Assembly: GCA_016650435.1 (NCBI GenBank)
Contig: JAENVT010000168.1
Location: forward strand, 1-19,901
Origin: Ilumatobacteraceae bacterium
GTDB taxonomy: Bacteria; Actinomycetota; Acidimicrobiia; Acidimicrobiales; Ilumatobacteraceae
Reading direction: 5' to 3'
DNA length: 19,901 nt
Part shown: one piece after another, positions 5,746 to 14,883 of the stretch
How positions within the stretch are numbered: the stretch's first letter is position 1
Layout of the letters: every line of letters starts with the position of its first letter
Notes under the pieces: model-generated
Told to the model about the DNA's origin: nothing
Database searches by the model: none
The model's input: the letters and a program-made list of their open reading frames with translations, nothing else
Program-made: the position numbers and the translations under genes

Positions 5746-6963
5746 GTGATGGAATCACGGGAACAGCGGCAGGTTCCTGTATCGGTATATCTCGTCGGTT
5801 TCATCGTGTTGGGAAGTGCCCTGAGCATGGCCGGTCCGGCTCTGTCACACCTCCGCGACAGGGTGGGAACCGATGACGGCGGCATCAGTCTGGTATTCGT
5901 CGGGTCGTCCAGCGGCTACATGCTCGGCTCATTCCTTGGGGGTCGCTTTCTCGACCGCGGGCTCGGCCATCAAATGTGGGCAGGGTGCATGGCGATGTCG
6001 ATCGCCGCCATCGTGGTGATCTCGCAAATGCACGATCTCGCTCCGCTGGTCGCCGTGTTTGTCGTGCTGGGAATCGTGTGCGGTGCCGGAGACGTTTCGG
6101 GCAACACGCTCGTGGTGTGGAGCCGACCCGAGTCCCCCGGCGCGGCGCTCAACGCCTTGCATCTGTTCTTCGCCCTCGGTGCGTTGTCGGCGCCATTGTT
6201 GACCAATCGGGCCATCGCATGGACCGACTCGCTATGGCCGGTCGCCGTGCCGTTGGCGGCGCTGACGGTGTTCTGCGGATACGTCTTGCTGACGACGCCT
6301 GCACCGAAGAAGACCCGCGCCGCCAAGCACAATGAGGATGGTGTCGCGGCCACCGCGTCGGTTCGACGCGGCCAGTTGGCCATCGTCGCTTTTTTCTTCT
6401 TCGTGTACGTCGCGCTCGAGGTCGGCTTCGCCAACTGGATCCATTCGTACGTCGAGCAGATCGGCTACGGCGACGCCAACACCGCCACCGGGGTCACGGT
6501 GATCTTCTGGGTCGGCTTCTCGATGGGGCGAGTCGTCTCGATCTGGCTGGCCGGGCGATTCACCGCAGGGTGGATGTTGGTCGGGTCGATGTCTCTCGCA
6601 CTGTTGTCATCGTCGGTACTGGTCGTCGTGAACGGCGGCAACGTCGCACTGTGGATTGTGACATTCCTGTTCGGTGCCTCGATTGCCCCGCAATTCGCAT
6701 CGATGATCGCGTACGCCGAGGCCCACTTCGCCCTGTCAGGTGCAGCGACGTCGGCATTCGTCGGCGCAGCAGGCCTCGGCGGATTGGTCATGCCGTGGAC
6801 GCTCGGTCAACTGTTCGACGCCCGCGGGCCCGGCGTGCTCCCACCTGTGACCCTCATCGCCTGCCTGGCGACGATTGCCGTTGGTCTGTGGGTTCGCCAC
6901 ATCGTCCAAGTCAGCGAAGTTCAGCGACCGCCGGTGACGTCGATGAACGCACCGGTCACGTAG
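5746..6963 (+). CDS. MFS transporter
   Basis: A 405-residue membrane protein (404 if the ATG at 5749 is used) with about 12 hydrophobic helices in two halves. The halves are split by a charged cytoplasmic loop near residues 183-205 (PAPKKTRAAKHNEDG). The segment GSFLGGRFLDRGLGHQ resembles the MFS loop 2-3 motif GxLxDRxGRR. The second half opens with a very hydrophobic run (IVAFFFFVYVALEVGFANWI), and ALEVGFANWIHSYV is reminiscent of the FHS/sugar-type MFS group. The substrate cannot be assigned. It diverges from two flavodoxin-type reductases, so a shared stress or xenobiotic role is possible but unproven. Its final 43 bases overlap the convergent SDR gene. Confidence 0.87.
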   Translation: MMESREQRQVPVSVYLVGFIVLGSALSMAGPALSHLRDRVGTDDGGISLVFVGSSSGYMLGSFLGGRFLDRGLGHQMWAGCMAMSIAAIVVISQMHDLAPLVAVFVVLGIVCGAGDVSGNTLVVWSRPESPGAALNALHLFFALGALSAPLLTNRAIAWTDSLWPVAVPLAALTVFCGYVLLTTPAPKKTRAAKHNEDGVAATASVRRGQLAIVAFFFFVYVALEVGFANWIHSYVEQIGYGDANTATGVTVIFWVGFSMGRVVSIWLAGRFTAGWMLVGSMSLALLSSSVLVVVNGGNVALWIVTFLFGASIAPQFASMIAYAEAHFALSGAATSAFVGAAGLGGLVMPWTLGQLFDARGPGVLPPVTLIACLATIAVGLWVRHIVQVSEVQRPPVTSMNAPVT

Positions 6964-7664
6964 CTGGCGGCAGGCGAAGCCAACCACACGACGGCCTCCG
7001 CGACCTCGTCCGCCGTGCCGACTCGCTGCATCGGTATCACCGGCAACATTCGGTCGACCCGGCCAGGCGTGGCGTGCAGATGGAAATCGCTCTCGATCAG
7101 GCCCGGGCGAACCGCGTTGACTCGAATCCCGTACGGCGCCAACTCTTTGGCGAGCCCGGTGGTCATCGTGTCGATGCCACCCTTCGAAGCCGCGTAGTGC
7201 ACCCACTCGTTTGTCCCTCCGAGCACGGCGGCCTTCGACGAGATGTTGATGATCGATCCACCACGACCATCAGCGCGCATCCGGTTGGCAGCTTCGCGGG
7301 CACAGATGAATGGACCAGTCAGGTTGACTGCCCAGAGTCGCTGCATCGACTCGGCGGTATAGGTGTCGAGTGTGCCGTAGCTCCCGGCGATTCCGGCGTT
7401 GTTGACCAACACGTCGATGCGCCCGCAACGTTCGTCGATCTCGGCAAACATGGCCAGCACGTCGCGCTCGTCGCCCACATCGGCCCGAACGGCGAAGGAG
7501 TCGTTGCCGATTTCCTTCGCCAAACGATGCGCCACGTCGGCGCTGGCCGCGTAGTTGAGGACGACGGTGTAGCCGGCTGCTGCGGCGAGCCGAGCGATCG
7601 CTGCGCCGATGCCACGGCTCGCTCCAGTCACGAGCATCACAGACAGATCGTTTTGCTCGGTCAT
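6921..7664 (-). CDS. SDR family oxidoreductase (FabG-like)
   Basis: A 247-residue classical short-chain dehydrogenase. TGASRGIG (13-20) is the nucleotide-binding motif; N40 with no acidic residue nearby favours NADP(H). NNAG is at 88-91, the catalytic tetrad is N114, S143, Y157 and K161 (YAASK), and RPGLIESDF is the post-active-site loop. It ends with the typical YVTGAFIDVTGGR. Probably a 3-oxoacyl- or sugar-type ketoreductase; the substrate is unknown. The start at 7664 is preferred because its ATGA overlaps the stop of the upstream GNAT gene and homology begins there. The 3' end overlaps the MFS gene by 43 bases, so the last dozen or so codons of each gene are antisense to the other. Confidence 0.93.
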   Translation of the reverse strand: MTEQNDLSVMLVTGASRGIGAAIARLAAAAGYTVVLNYAASADVAHRLAKEIGNDSFAVRADVGDERDVLAMFAEIDERCGRIDVLVNNAGIAGSYGTLDTYTAESMQRLWAVNLTGPFICAREAANRMRADGRGGSIINISSKAAVLGGTNEWVHYAASKGGIDTMTTGLAKELAPYGIRVNAVRPGLIESDFHLHATPGRVDRMLPVIPMQRVGTADEVAEAVVWLASPAASYVTGAFIDVTGGR

Positions 7665-8272
7665 TGCAGCCTGCCTTCCAAGTCGTGTTTGACTGCGGGC
7701 CACTCGCTGCGAATGATCGAATACATCGCCGAATCGCGAGCAACGACATTCTCTTCACCCGGCGCATACGAACCGCGATGGCTGCTCAAGATACCCTCGA
7801 ACGACGCGCCGATTCGCAGAATCGCGGTTCGGCTCTGCGTGTTCCGCGCGTCGGTGCAGATCGAAACGCGGTGCACGTTCCAACTGTCGAAGGCGTTGCT
7901 CAGCAGCAGATACTTGGCCTCGGTGTTGATCGGAGTGCGCTGCGCAGAAGCCGCCAGCCACGTGCCGCCGATTTCGACCTCGGCGGGCAAGTCGCCGCCC
8001 GCCCACCACTCCAGGCGCAGGTATCGAGTGCATCCGACCAGTTCACCGTCACTGGTCCGCCGTTGCACGAACGGTATTGCTGTGCGTGCGTGCTGCTCGT
8101 TGAGCAAGCCAATGATGTATCGCTGCATACCCTCGACCGTTGGCGGCACCGGTGTCCATCCGTACGTCGATCTGTCCTGGTTGCCTGCTGCAGTCAGCTC
8201 TTCGGCAAAGTCGAGGCTGAGTTGTTCGAGTTGAACGTGGGTGCCGGTCAGGGTTGGTGCTGCGACGCTCAT
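7661..8272 (-). CDS. GNAT family N-acetyltransferase (RimJ/RimL-like)
   Basis: A 203-residue acetyltransferase. EIGGTWLAASAQRTPINTEAK is the strand-4/loop segment of RimJ/RimL-type GNATs. CTDARNTQSRTAILRIGASFEG contains the acetyl-CoA-binding Asn and the usual N-xx-SRxAIxxIGA pattern. This subgroup acetylates protein N termini or small amines; the substrate here is unknown. It is the first gene of a pair with the SDR gene, joined by ATGA at 7664-7661. Unlike many leading genes in this window it has no TANNNT close to its ATG. A weak purine stretch (GGTGGA) precedes the start, and a 13-codon upstream frame (8310-8269) ends in ATGA on this ATG. It could alternatively be read through from the bkd operon 75 bases upstream. 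Confidence 0.9.
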   Translation of the reverse strand: MSVAAPTLTGTHVQLEQLSLDFAEELTAAGNQDRSTYGWTPVPPTVEGMQRYIIGLLNEQHARTAIPFVQRRTSDGELVGCTRYLRLEWWAGGDLPAEVEIGGTWLAASAQRTPINTEAKYLLLSNAFDSWNVHRVSICTDARNTQSRTAILRIGASFEGILSSHRGSYAPGEENVVARDSAMYSIIRSEWPAVKHDLEGRLQ

Positions 8273-8347
8273 GGGTCCACCAGCATGGCAGGCCGAGGCG
8301 GTGTCGGCATGAACGGTTATGAGCCCAAAGGGCTGTGACGTCTGCGG

Positions 8348-9694
8348 CTATCCGATGAACAGCAGAGCCGGTGTTTCGAGCAGCGCCTTGATTCGTTGGA
8401 TGAACGCCGCGGCATCGGCGCCGTCGACGACTCGGTGATCGAACGACGACGACAGGTTCATGATCTGGCGAGGAACCAAGGCGCCCTCGACATACACCGG
8501 TCGAGTCATGATCTTGTTGACTCCGACGATCGCCACCTCGGGGTAGTTGATGATTGGCGTCGACACGATTCCACCCACCGCCCCGAGGCTGCTGATCGTG
8601 ATCGTCGAACCGCTGAGCTCCTCGAGGGTGATCTTGCCGTTGCGCGCCGCCGTCGACAGCCGGGTGACCTCGTCGGCGCTGTGCCACAGGTCGTATTGAT
8701 CGGCGTTCTTGACGACGGGAACCATCAATCCCTTGGCCGTTTGGGTGGCCACGCCGAGGTGCACCGAATGATGACGACTGATCACACCGTTGTCGTCGTC
8801 GTACCTGGCGTTCATCTGCGGGAAATCGCGGACCGCAACGACGACCGCCCGCATCAGGAACGGCAGCACCGTGAGCCTCGACTCGCTGTCGGCATGCTCG
8901 TGGTTCAGCTGGGCGCGCAGACGCTCGAGTTCGCTGACATCTATTTCGTCGACATACGTGAAGTGCGGAATGCGTGTCTTGGCGAGCTGCATCCGCTGGG
9001 CGATGTTGCGCCGCAATCCGATGACAGGAATTTCGTCGATCGAGTCATCCGCTGGCTCACCGGTGGACGCGGTTCTCGGCCGCGGAGCTTTCGCCGACCC
9101 GGTTGCGCGGTCGCTCGTTAGCTGGGTGTCGAGATCGCCGTGAACAATTCGTCCATCGGGTCCAGTTCCGGCGACGGTCGCCAGGTCGATTCCGAGTGCC
9201 TTGGCTCGCTGCCGCACCGCTGGAGCCGCGCTCGGCGCTGCGGTCGGCGCTGCGGTCGGCGCTGCGGTCGGCGCTGCGGTCGGCGCGGCCGGACGACCGA
9301 CCTCTCCATTGTCCGCGGGTCCTTCTCGTTGCGTCACCGGCGGCTCTGGTGGCGCGAGCGGAGCCTGACTCTCCGTTGCGTCTTCAAGGATGGCGTTTGG
9401 CGGCGGGTCGGCGCTTGCCGGTGCGGGGCTCGGCGGCGCAGGGTTGTCGTCGCCGTTGATCTCGATTCGGATCAAGGGTGACCCGACGGAGATGATGTCG
9501 CCGGCCGCGCCGGTGATCGACAAAACGACGCCGGAGACGGGCGACGGAAGTTCAACCGTGGCCTTGTCGGTCATCACCTCGACCATCACCTGGTCTTCCG
9601 TGATCGTGTCACCGGCATTGACGTGCCACTCGACGATCTCCGCCTCGGCGATTCCTTCGCCGACATCGGGCAACTTGACCACGTACTCGCTCAC
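8348..9694 (-). CDS. bkdC: Dihydrolipoamide acyltransferase, E2 of branched-chain 2-oxoacid dehydrogenase
   Basis: A 448-residue E2 with a GTG start one base after the bkdB stop. Residues 1-80 form one lipoyl domain with lipoylated Lys44 in VMTDKATVE. An Ala/Pro-rich linker (about 84-160) contains near-perfect PTAA repeats. The E3-binding domain is at about 158-190 (VRQRAKALGIDLATVAGTGP, then DGRIVHGDL). The catalytic acyltransferase domain starts near 220, with IAQRM, HFTYVDEID and the active-site FDHRVVDGADAA carrying His420 and Asp424. It transfers the acyl group from E1 to CoA and forms the core of the complex. With single lipoyl and BCKDH-like E1 partners, branched-chain oxoacids are the likely substrates, though pyruvate cannot be excluded. 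No E3 (lipoamide dehydrogenase) gene is present in the window. Confidence 0.95.
   Translation of the reverse strand: MSEYVVKLPDVGEGIAEAEIVEWHVNAGDTITEDQVMVEVMTDKATVELPSPVSGVVLSITGAAGDIISVGSPLIRIEINGDDNPAPPSPAPASADPPPNAILEDATESQAPLAPPEPPVTQREGPADNGEVGRPAAPTAAPTAAPTAAPTAAPSAAPAVRQRAKALGIDLATVAGTGPDGRIVHGDLDTQLTSDRATGSAKAPRPRTASTGEPADDSIDEIPVIGLRRNIAQRMQLAKTRIPHFTYVDEIDVSELERLRAQLNHEHADSESRLTVLPFLMRAVVVAVRDFPQMNARYDDDNGVISRHHSVHLGVATQTAKGLMVPVVKNADQYDLWHSADEVTRLSTAARNGKITLEELSGSTITISSLGAVGGIVSTPIINYPEVAIVGVNKIMTRPVYVEGALVPRQIMNLSSSFDHRVVDGADAAAFIQRIKALLETPALLFIG
9232..9291 (-). repeat. 12-base tandem repeat in the bkdC linker
   Basis: The plus strand shows four perfect copies of TCGGCGCTGCGG (9232-9279) followed by a partial copy. 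It encodes the PTAA units of the E2 interdomain linker on the minus strand. The unit is a multiple of three, so copy-number changes would keep the frame and only alter linker length. Confidence 0.95.
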
Positions 9695-9695
9695 A

Positions 9696-12023
<2,328 letters not shown>

Positions 12024-12027
12024 CCCC

Positions 12028-12056
12028 TTGTACCCCTGTTCAAGGAGGGTTAGGTT
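12028..12056 (+). promoter_or_regulatory. Candidate promoter for the S8 protease gene
   Basis: TTGTAC (12028-12033), a 17-base spacer and TAGGTT (12051-12056) lie about 55 bases before the ATG at 12110. The -35 is poor. An imperfect inverted repeat (CCTTG 12026-12030, CAAGG 12041-12045) overlaps it and could be an operator or chance. Confidence 0.25.
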
Positions 12057-12109
12057 CCCCGATGGGCAGACGGGCAAACCGAACCAATTCTTCAGGAAAC
12101 GGAGCACGG

Positions 12110-13825
12110 ATGCGCAAGACACGAAGTGGAGCTTTTTTCGTTGGCGCGGTGTTGGCCGGCAGTTCGCTGGCATTGGTACCGCCTAGCCCGGTTCACGGCA
12201 GCGCTAGCACTGACAGTTACGTCGTACTTGCCACCGATGCTGCGTCGGTCGACGCCACGATCGCCACGGTGCAAGCCGCGGGTGGCCGGGTGGACCGAGT
12301 CAACCGGGCGATCGGCCTGTTGACCGTGACAGCAGACTCGGCGTCGTTCGAGGGCGCGGTTTCAGGTCAGGGCGATGTTGCCGGTGTGGCCCTCAACATC
12401 TCGATCGGGCAAGCACCCGCAGATGCGGCCAGCCGTCGCAACGCGGTGGAGCTCGAAGGTCGTGACCAACCGGCGATTGCCGCTCGGCCCGGGTCGGACC
12501 ATGAGCACGGTGACGATGGTGACGCAGCTGAGCCGCTCGCCGGGTTGCAGTGGGACATGAAGATGATCGGCGCCACGCCGGACGGCTCGTATGACGAGCA
12601 GCGCGGTCGAAAAGACGTGCTGGTAGGCGTCATCGACACCGGCATCGACGGGAGTCACCCCGACATCGCCCCCAACTTCAATCGCAAGCTGAGCCGCAAC
12701 TTCACGGTCGACATCCCCTTGATCGACGGCCCGTGCGCCGACGAGCCCGATCAGTCGTGCAACGACCCCGCTGATGTCGACGAAGCCGGCCACGGCACGC
12801 ACGTGGCCGGCACGATCGCTGCTCCGATCAACGGCATCGGCATGGCCGGCGTGGCGCCCAACGTCACGCTCGTCAACCTGCGCGCCGGCCAGGACTCGGG
12901 TTACTTCTTCCTCCAGGAGACAGTCGACGCGCTGACGTATGCCGCTGACAACGGCATCGACGTGGTCAACATGAGCTTTTACACCGACCCGTGGTTGTAC
13001 AACTGCCGCAACAACCCGGCCGACAGCGCCGAAGAGCAGCAGCAGCAGGCGACCATCATTGATGCGACGCAGCGGGCGCTGGACTATGCCCGCAGCCGCG
13101 GCGTCACATTGGTTGCCGCACTGGGCAATGAGAACACGGACCTGGGTGCCGCGATCAAGACCGATGGCACCAGCCCCGACTTCCCCCCCGATACCGAGAA
13201 GATTCGCCAGGTGACGAATGACTGCCTCGACATGCCGCTAGAGGGCAATGGGGTCATCGGTGTGTCGGCGGTCGGGCCGAGCACGAAGAAGGCGGACTAT
13301 TCCAACTACGGCCTGGAGCAGAACGACGTCTCGGCGCCGGGCGGTTTCTTCCGTGACTTCATCGACATCCCTGCGCAAAATCGCGTTCCGGAGAACCTGA
13401 TCCTCGGGCCGTACCCCAAGGATTTGGCGCTCGCCAGTGGCTTGGTAGATCTCGTCACCGGACAGTCCTTGGATCCCTTCGTGATCGCTCAATGCAGCGG
13501 CGCGACGGTCGACACGTGCAACTACTGGCAGTACCTGCAAGGAACCTCGATGGCGGCACCGCACGCCGTAGGCGTAGCCGCGTTGATCGTCAGTGAGTTC
13601 GGCAAGGATCAGCGTCATGGGCGCGGTCGAACAATGGATCCGTCGAAGGTCGAGCGAATCCTGCTGCGCAGCGCGACCGACGTATCGTGTCCGGCGGACG
13701 TCATCACCTACGCGGCAGAGGGTCGCGACGCCAGCTATGACGCCCCATGCGTGCAAGAGCGTGGGCGTAACTCGATCTACGGCGCCGGAATCGTCAACGC
13801 CCTGAGGGCGGTCGACCACCACTAA
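12110..13825 (+). CDS. Secreted subtilisin-like (S8) serine protease
   Basis: A 571-residue preproprotease. Residues 1-31 are a signal peptide (MRKTRSGAFFVGAVLAGSSL, cleavage near VHGSA). Residues 36-100 resemble an I9-type inhibitory prodomain (YVVLATDAASVDATIATVQA, then GLLTVTADSASFEGAV). The catalytic domain follows: Asp176 in VGVIDTGIDGSHPD, His228 in GHGTHVAGTIAAP, oxyanion Asn340 in AALGNEN and Ser480 in GTSMAAPHAVG. The triad is complete, so it should be active. About 140 residues separate Asn340 and Ser480, roughly twice the distance in subtilisin, because of an insert at about 410-470. Several Cys pairs (209/217, 462/470, 527/547) suggest disulfides. No C-terminal anchor is visible, so it is probably released. 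The start is set by GGAG (12101-12104) and the signal peptide; the upstream ATG at 12017 lies in the promoter region. Confidence 0.93.
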   Translation: MRKTRSGAFFVGAVLAGSSLALVPPSPVHGSASTDSYVVLATDAASVDATIATVQAAGGRVDRVNRAIGLLTVTADSASFEGAVSGQGDVAGVALNISIGQAPADAASRRNAVELEGRDQPAIAARPGSDHEHGDDGDAAEPLAGLQWDMKMIGATPDGSYDEQRGRKDVLVGVIDTGIDGSHPDIAPNFNRKLSRNFTVDIPLIDGPCADEPDQSCNDPADVDEAGHGTHVAGTIAAPINGIGMAGVAPNVTLVNLRAGQDSGYFFLQETVDALTYAADNGIDVVNMSFYTDPWLYNCRNNPADSAEEQQQQATIIDATQRALDYARSRGVTLVAALGNENTDLGAAIKTDGTSPDFPPDTEKIRQVTNDCLDMPLEGNGVIGVSAVGPSTKKADYSNYGLEQNDVSAPGGFFRDFIDIPAQNRVPENLILGPYPKDLALASGLVDLVTGQSLDPFVIAQCSGATVDTCNYWQYLQGTSMAAPHAVGVAALIVSEFGKDQRHGRGRTMDPSKVERILLRSATDVSCPADVITYAAEGRDASYDAPCVQERGRNSIYGAGIVNALRAVDHH

Positions 13826-13834
13826 CCCCTGCCA

Positions 13835-13878
13835 GTGGAGTGTTTCACGCCACCCCGGGAGGGCGTGAAACACTCCAC
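13835..13878. repeat. Perfect 17-bp inverted repeat (hairpin)
   Basis: The arms GTGGAGTGTTTCACGCC (13835-13851) and GGCGTGAAACACTCCAC (13862-13878) are exact reverse complements with a 10-base loop. It lies nine bases after the protease stop and just before the -10 of the reductase gene. There is no T-tract, so it could be a U-less terminator for the protease gene. It also overlaps where a -35 or operator for the next gene would be. Each arm contains GTGTTTCAC or its complement, itself a small palindrome. Confidence 0.9.
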
Positions 13879-13883
13879 TTCGT

Positions 13884-13889
13884 TACGAT
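13884..13889 (+). promoter_or_regulatory. -10 element TACGAT for the ApbA-type gene
   Basis: TACGAT ends seven bases before the GTG at 13897 and overlaps the ATG at 13888. If it is a promoter, the ATG would not be inside the mRNA and the GTG becomes the leaderless start. Confidence 0.35.
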
Positions 13890-13896
13890 GCCGGCC

Positions 13897-14883
13897 GTGC
13901 GAGTGATCATCTTCGGGGCAGGTGCGGTCGGCAGCGTGATCGGTGGGCGCCTGCGACAAAGTGGCGCGGAGGTCGCCCTCGTGTCGCGACCTGCCCATGT
14001 TGCTGCCATCAATGAGCGCGGTCTGACACTGCGCACGGCAAAGGGAAGCGAGGTTGTCGAGATCGACGCAGTGACGTCGATCGAACAGCTCGCGCCAACC
14101 GGCGACGACGTTGCGATCGTCACCGCCAAGACACAAGACACCCCGCAGATCCACGCCGAGCTATTCGATTGGAACCCGGGCGTCGCTGTGGTGTGCGGCA
14201 CCAACGGAGTGGAACACGAGCGACTCGCGCTGCGCCGCTTCGCACGCGTGTACGGCATGGTGGTCCAGCTCCCGGCACAGTTCGAAAAACCAGGTGAAGT
14301 CACAGCGCTGTGTGCGCCGGCTAACGCGATTCTCGACGTTGGTCGTTACCCGTTCGGCGTCGACGAGACCGCTACTCGCCTTGCCGCCTTGATCGAAAGT
14401 TCGACGGTCCTGCTGTCGGAAGCCGACGACGACGTGATGACGAAGAAGTACGGCAAGCTGTTGGTTAACCTCGGCAACATCGCCGACGCGGCTTGTGGCA
14501 TCGCCGGCCGAAGGGCGCGTGTGGTCGGCGCCGCCATCGAAGAAGGCAAGCTCGCCTACGAGGCGGCCGGTATCCGCTGGGAGCACTCCGCTGAACGGGC
14601 CGAGCACTACAAGAAGCGTGCTGCGGCGATGCAGTTCGACTTCCCCGAAGGCGACACGTTCGTCGGCGGGTCAACGTGGCAGAGCCTGGTCAAGGGCGCG
14701 ACGACGTTGGAAACCGACTACTTCAACGGCGAGATCCTGATGCTCGGCCGCTTGCACGGTGTCGAGACACCGACCAACGAGTTCTTGCAGCACTATGCGG
14801 CGCGGTTGCTCCGCGGTGAAATGCAAGCCGGCTCGGTGACGACAGAAGAGCTTGACGACGAATGGCAGAAGTGGATCGCCTAG
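13897..14883 (+). CDS. 2-dehydropantoate 2-reductase-like (ApbA/PanE family) reductase
   Basis: With the GTG start this is 328 residues beginning MRVIIFGAGAVGSVIGGRL, the classic ApbA/PanE dinucleotide-binding start (GAGAVGS, 7-13). GTNGVEHE (101-108) corresponds to the QNGxxxxE motif. KKYGKLLVNLGN (183-194) carries the catalytic Lys187 and substrate Asn191. TDYFNGEI and HGVETPTNEFL match the C-terminal helical domain. PanE reduces ketopantoate with NADPH in pantothenate synthesis. Many actinobacterial members are paralogues with other 2-oxoacid substrates, so I do not assign panE. An alternative ATG at 13888 adds three residues (MPA) but lies within the -10-like TACGAT. The stop abuts the stop of the facing epoxide hydrolase with no gap. 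Confidence 0.88.
   Translation: MRVIIFGAGAVGSVIGGRLRQSGAEVALVSRPAHVAAINERGLTLRTAKGSEVVEIDAVTSIEQLAPTGDDVAIVTAKTQDTPQIHAELFDWNPGVAVVCGTNGVEHERLALRRFARVYGMVVQLPAQFEKPGEVTALCAPANAILDVGRYPFGVDETATRLAALIESSTVLLSEADDDVMTKKYGKLLVNLGNIADAACGIAGRRARVVGAAIEEGKLAYEAAGIRWEHSAERAEHYKKRAAAMQFDFPEGDTFVGGSTWQSLVKGATTLETDYFNGEILMLGRLHGVETPTNEFLQHYAARLLRGEMQAGSVTTEELDDEWQKWIA

Noticed and set aside
6570..8234. 554-residue plus-strand frame across the MFS, SDR and GNAT genes
   Set aside because: Longest open frame in this area but very Arg/His-rich with no domain. It is antisense to two genes with intact catalytic motifs.
8322..8334. AGCCC-AAA-GGGCT mini-hairpin after bkdC as an operon terminator
   Set aside because: Only a 5-bp stem with no T-tract on either strand; too weak to call.
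13840..13887. N-terminal extension of the ApbA-type gene starting inside the palindrome (MFHATPGGRE...)
   Set aside because: The extension is just the translated inverted repeat; the mirror frame on the other strand gives nearly the same peptide.
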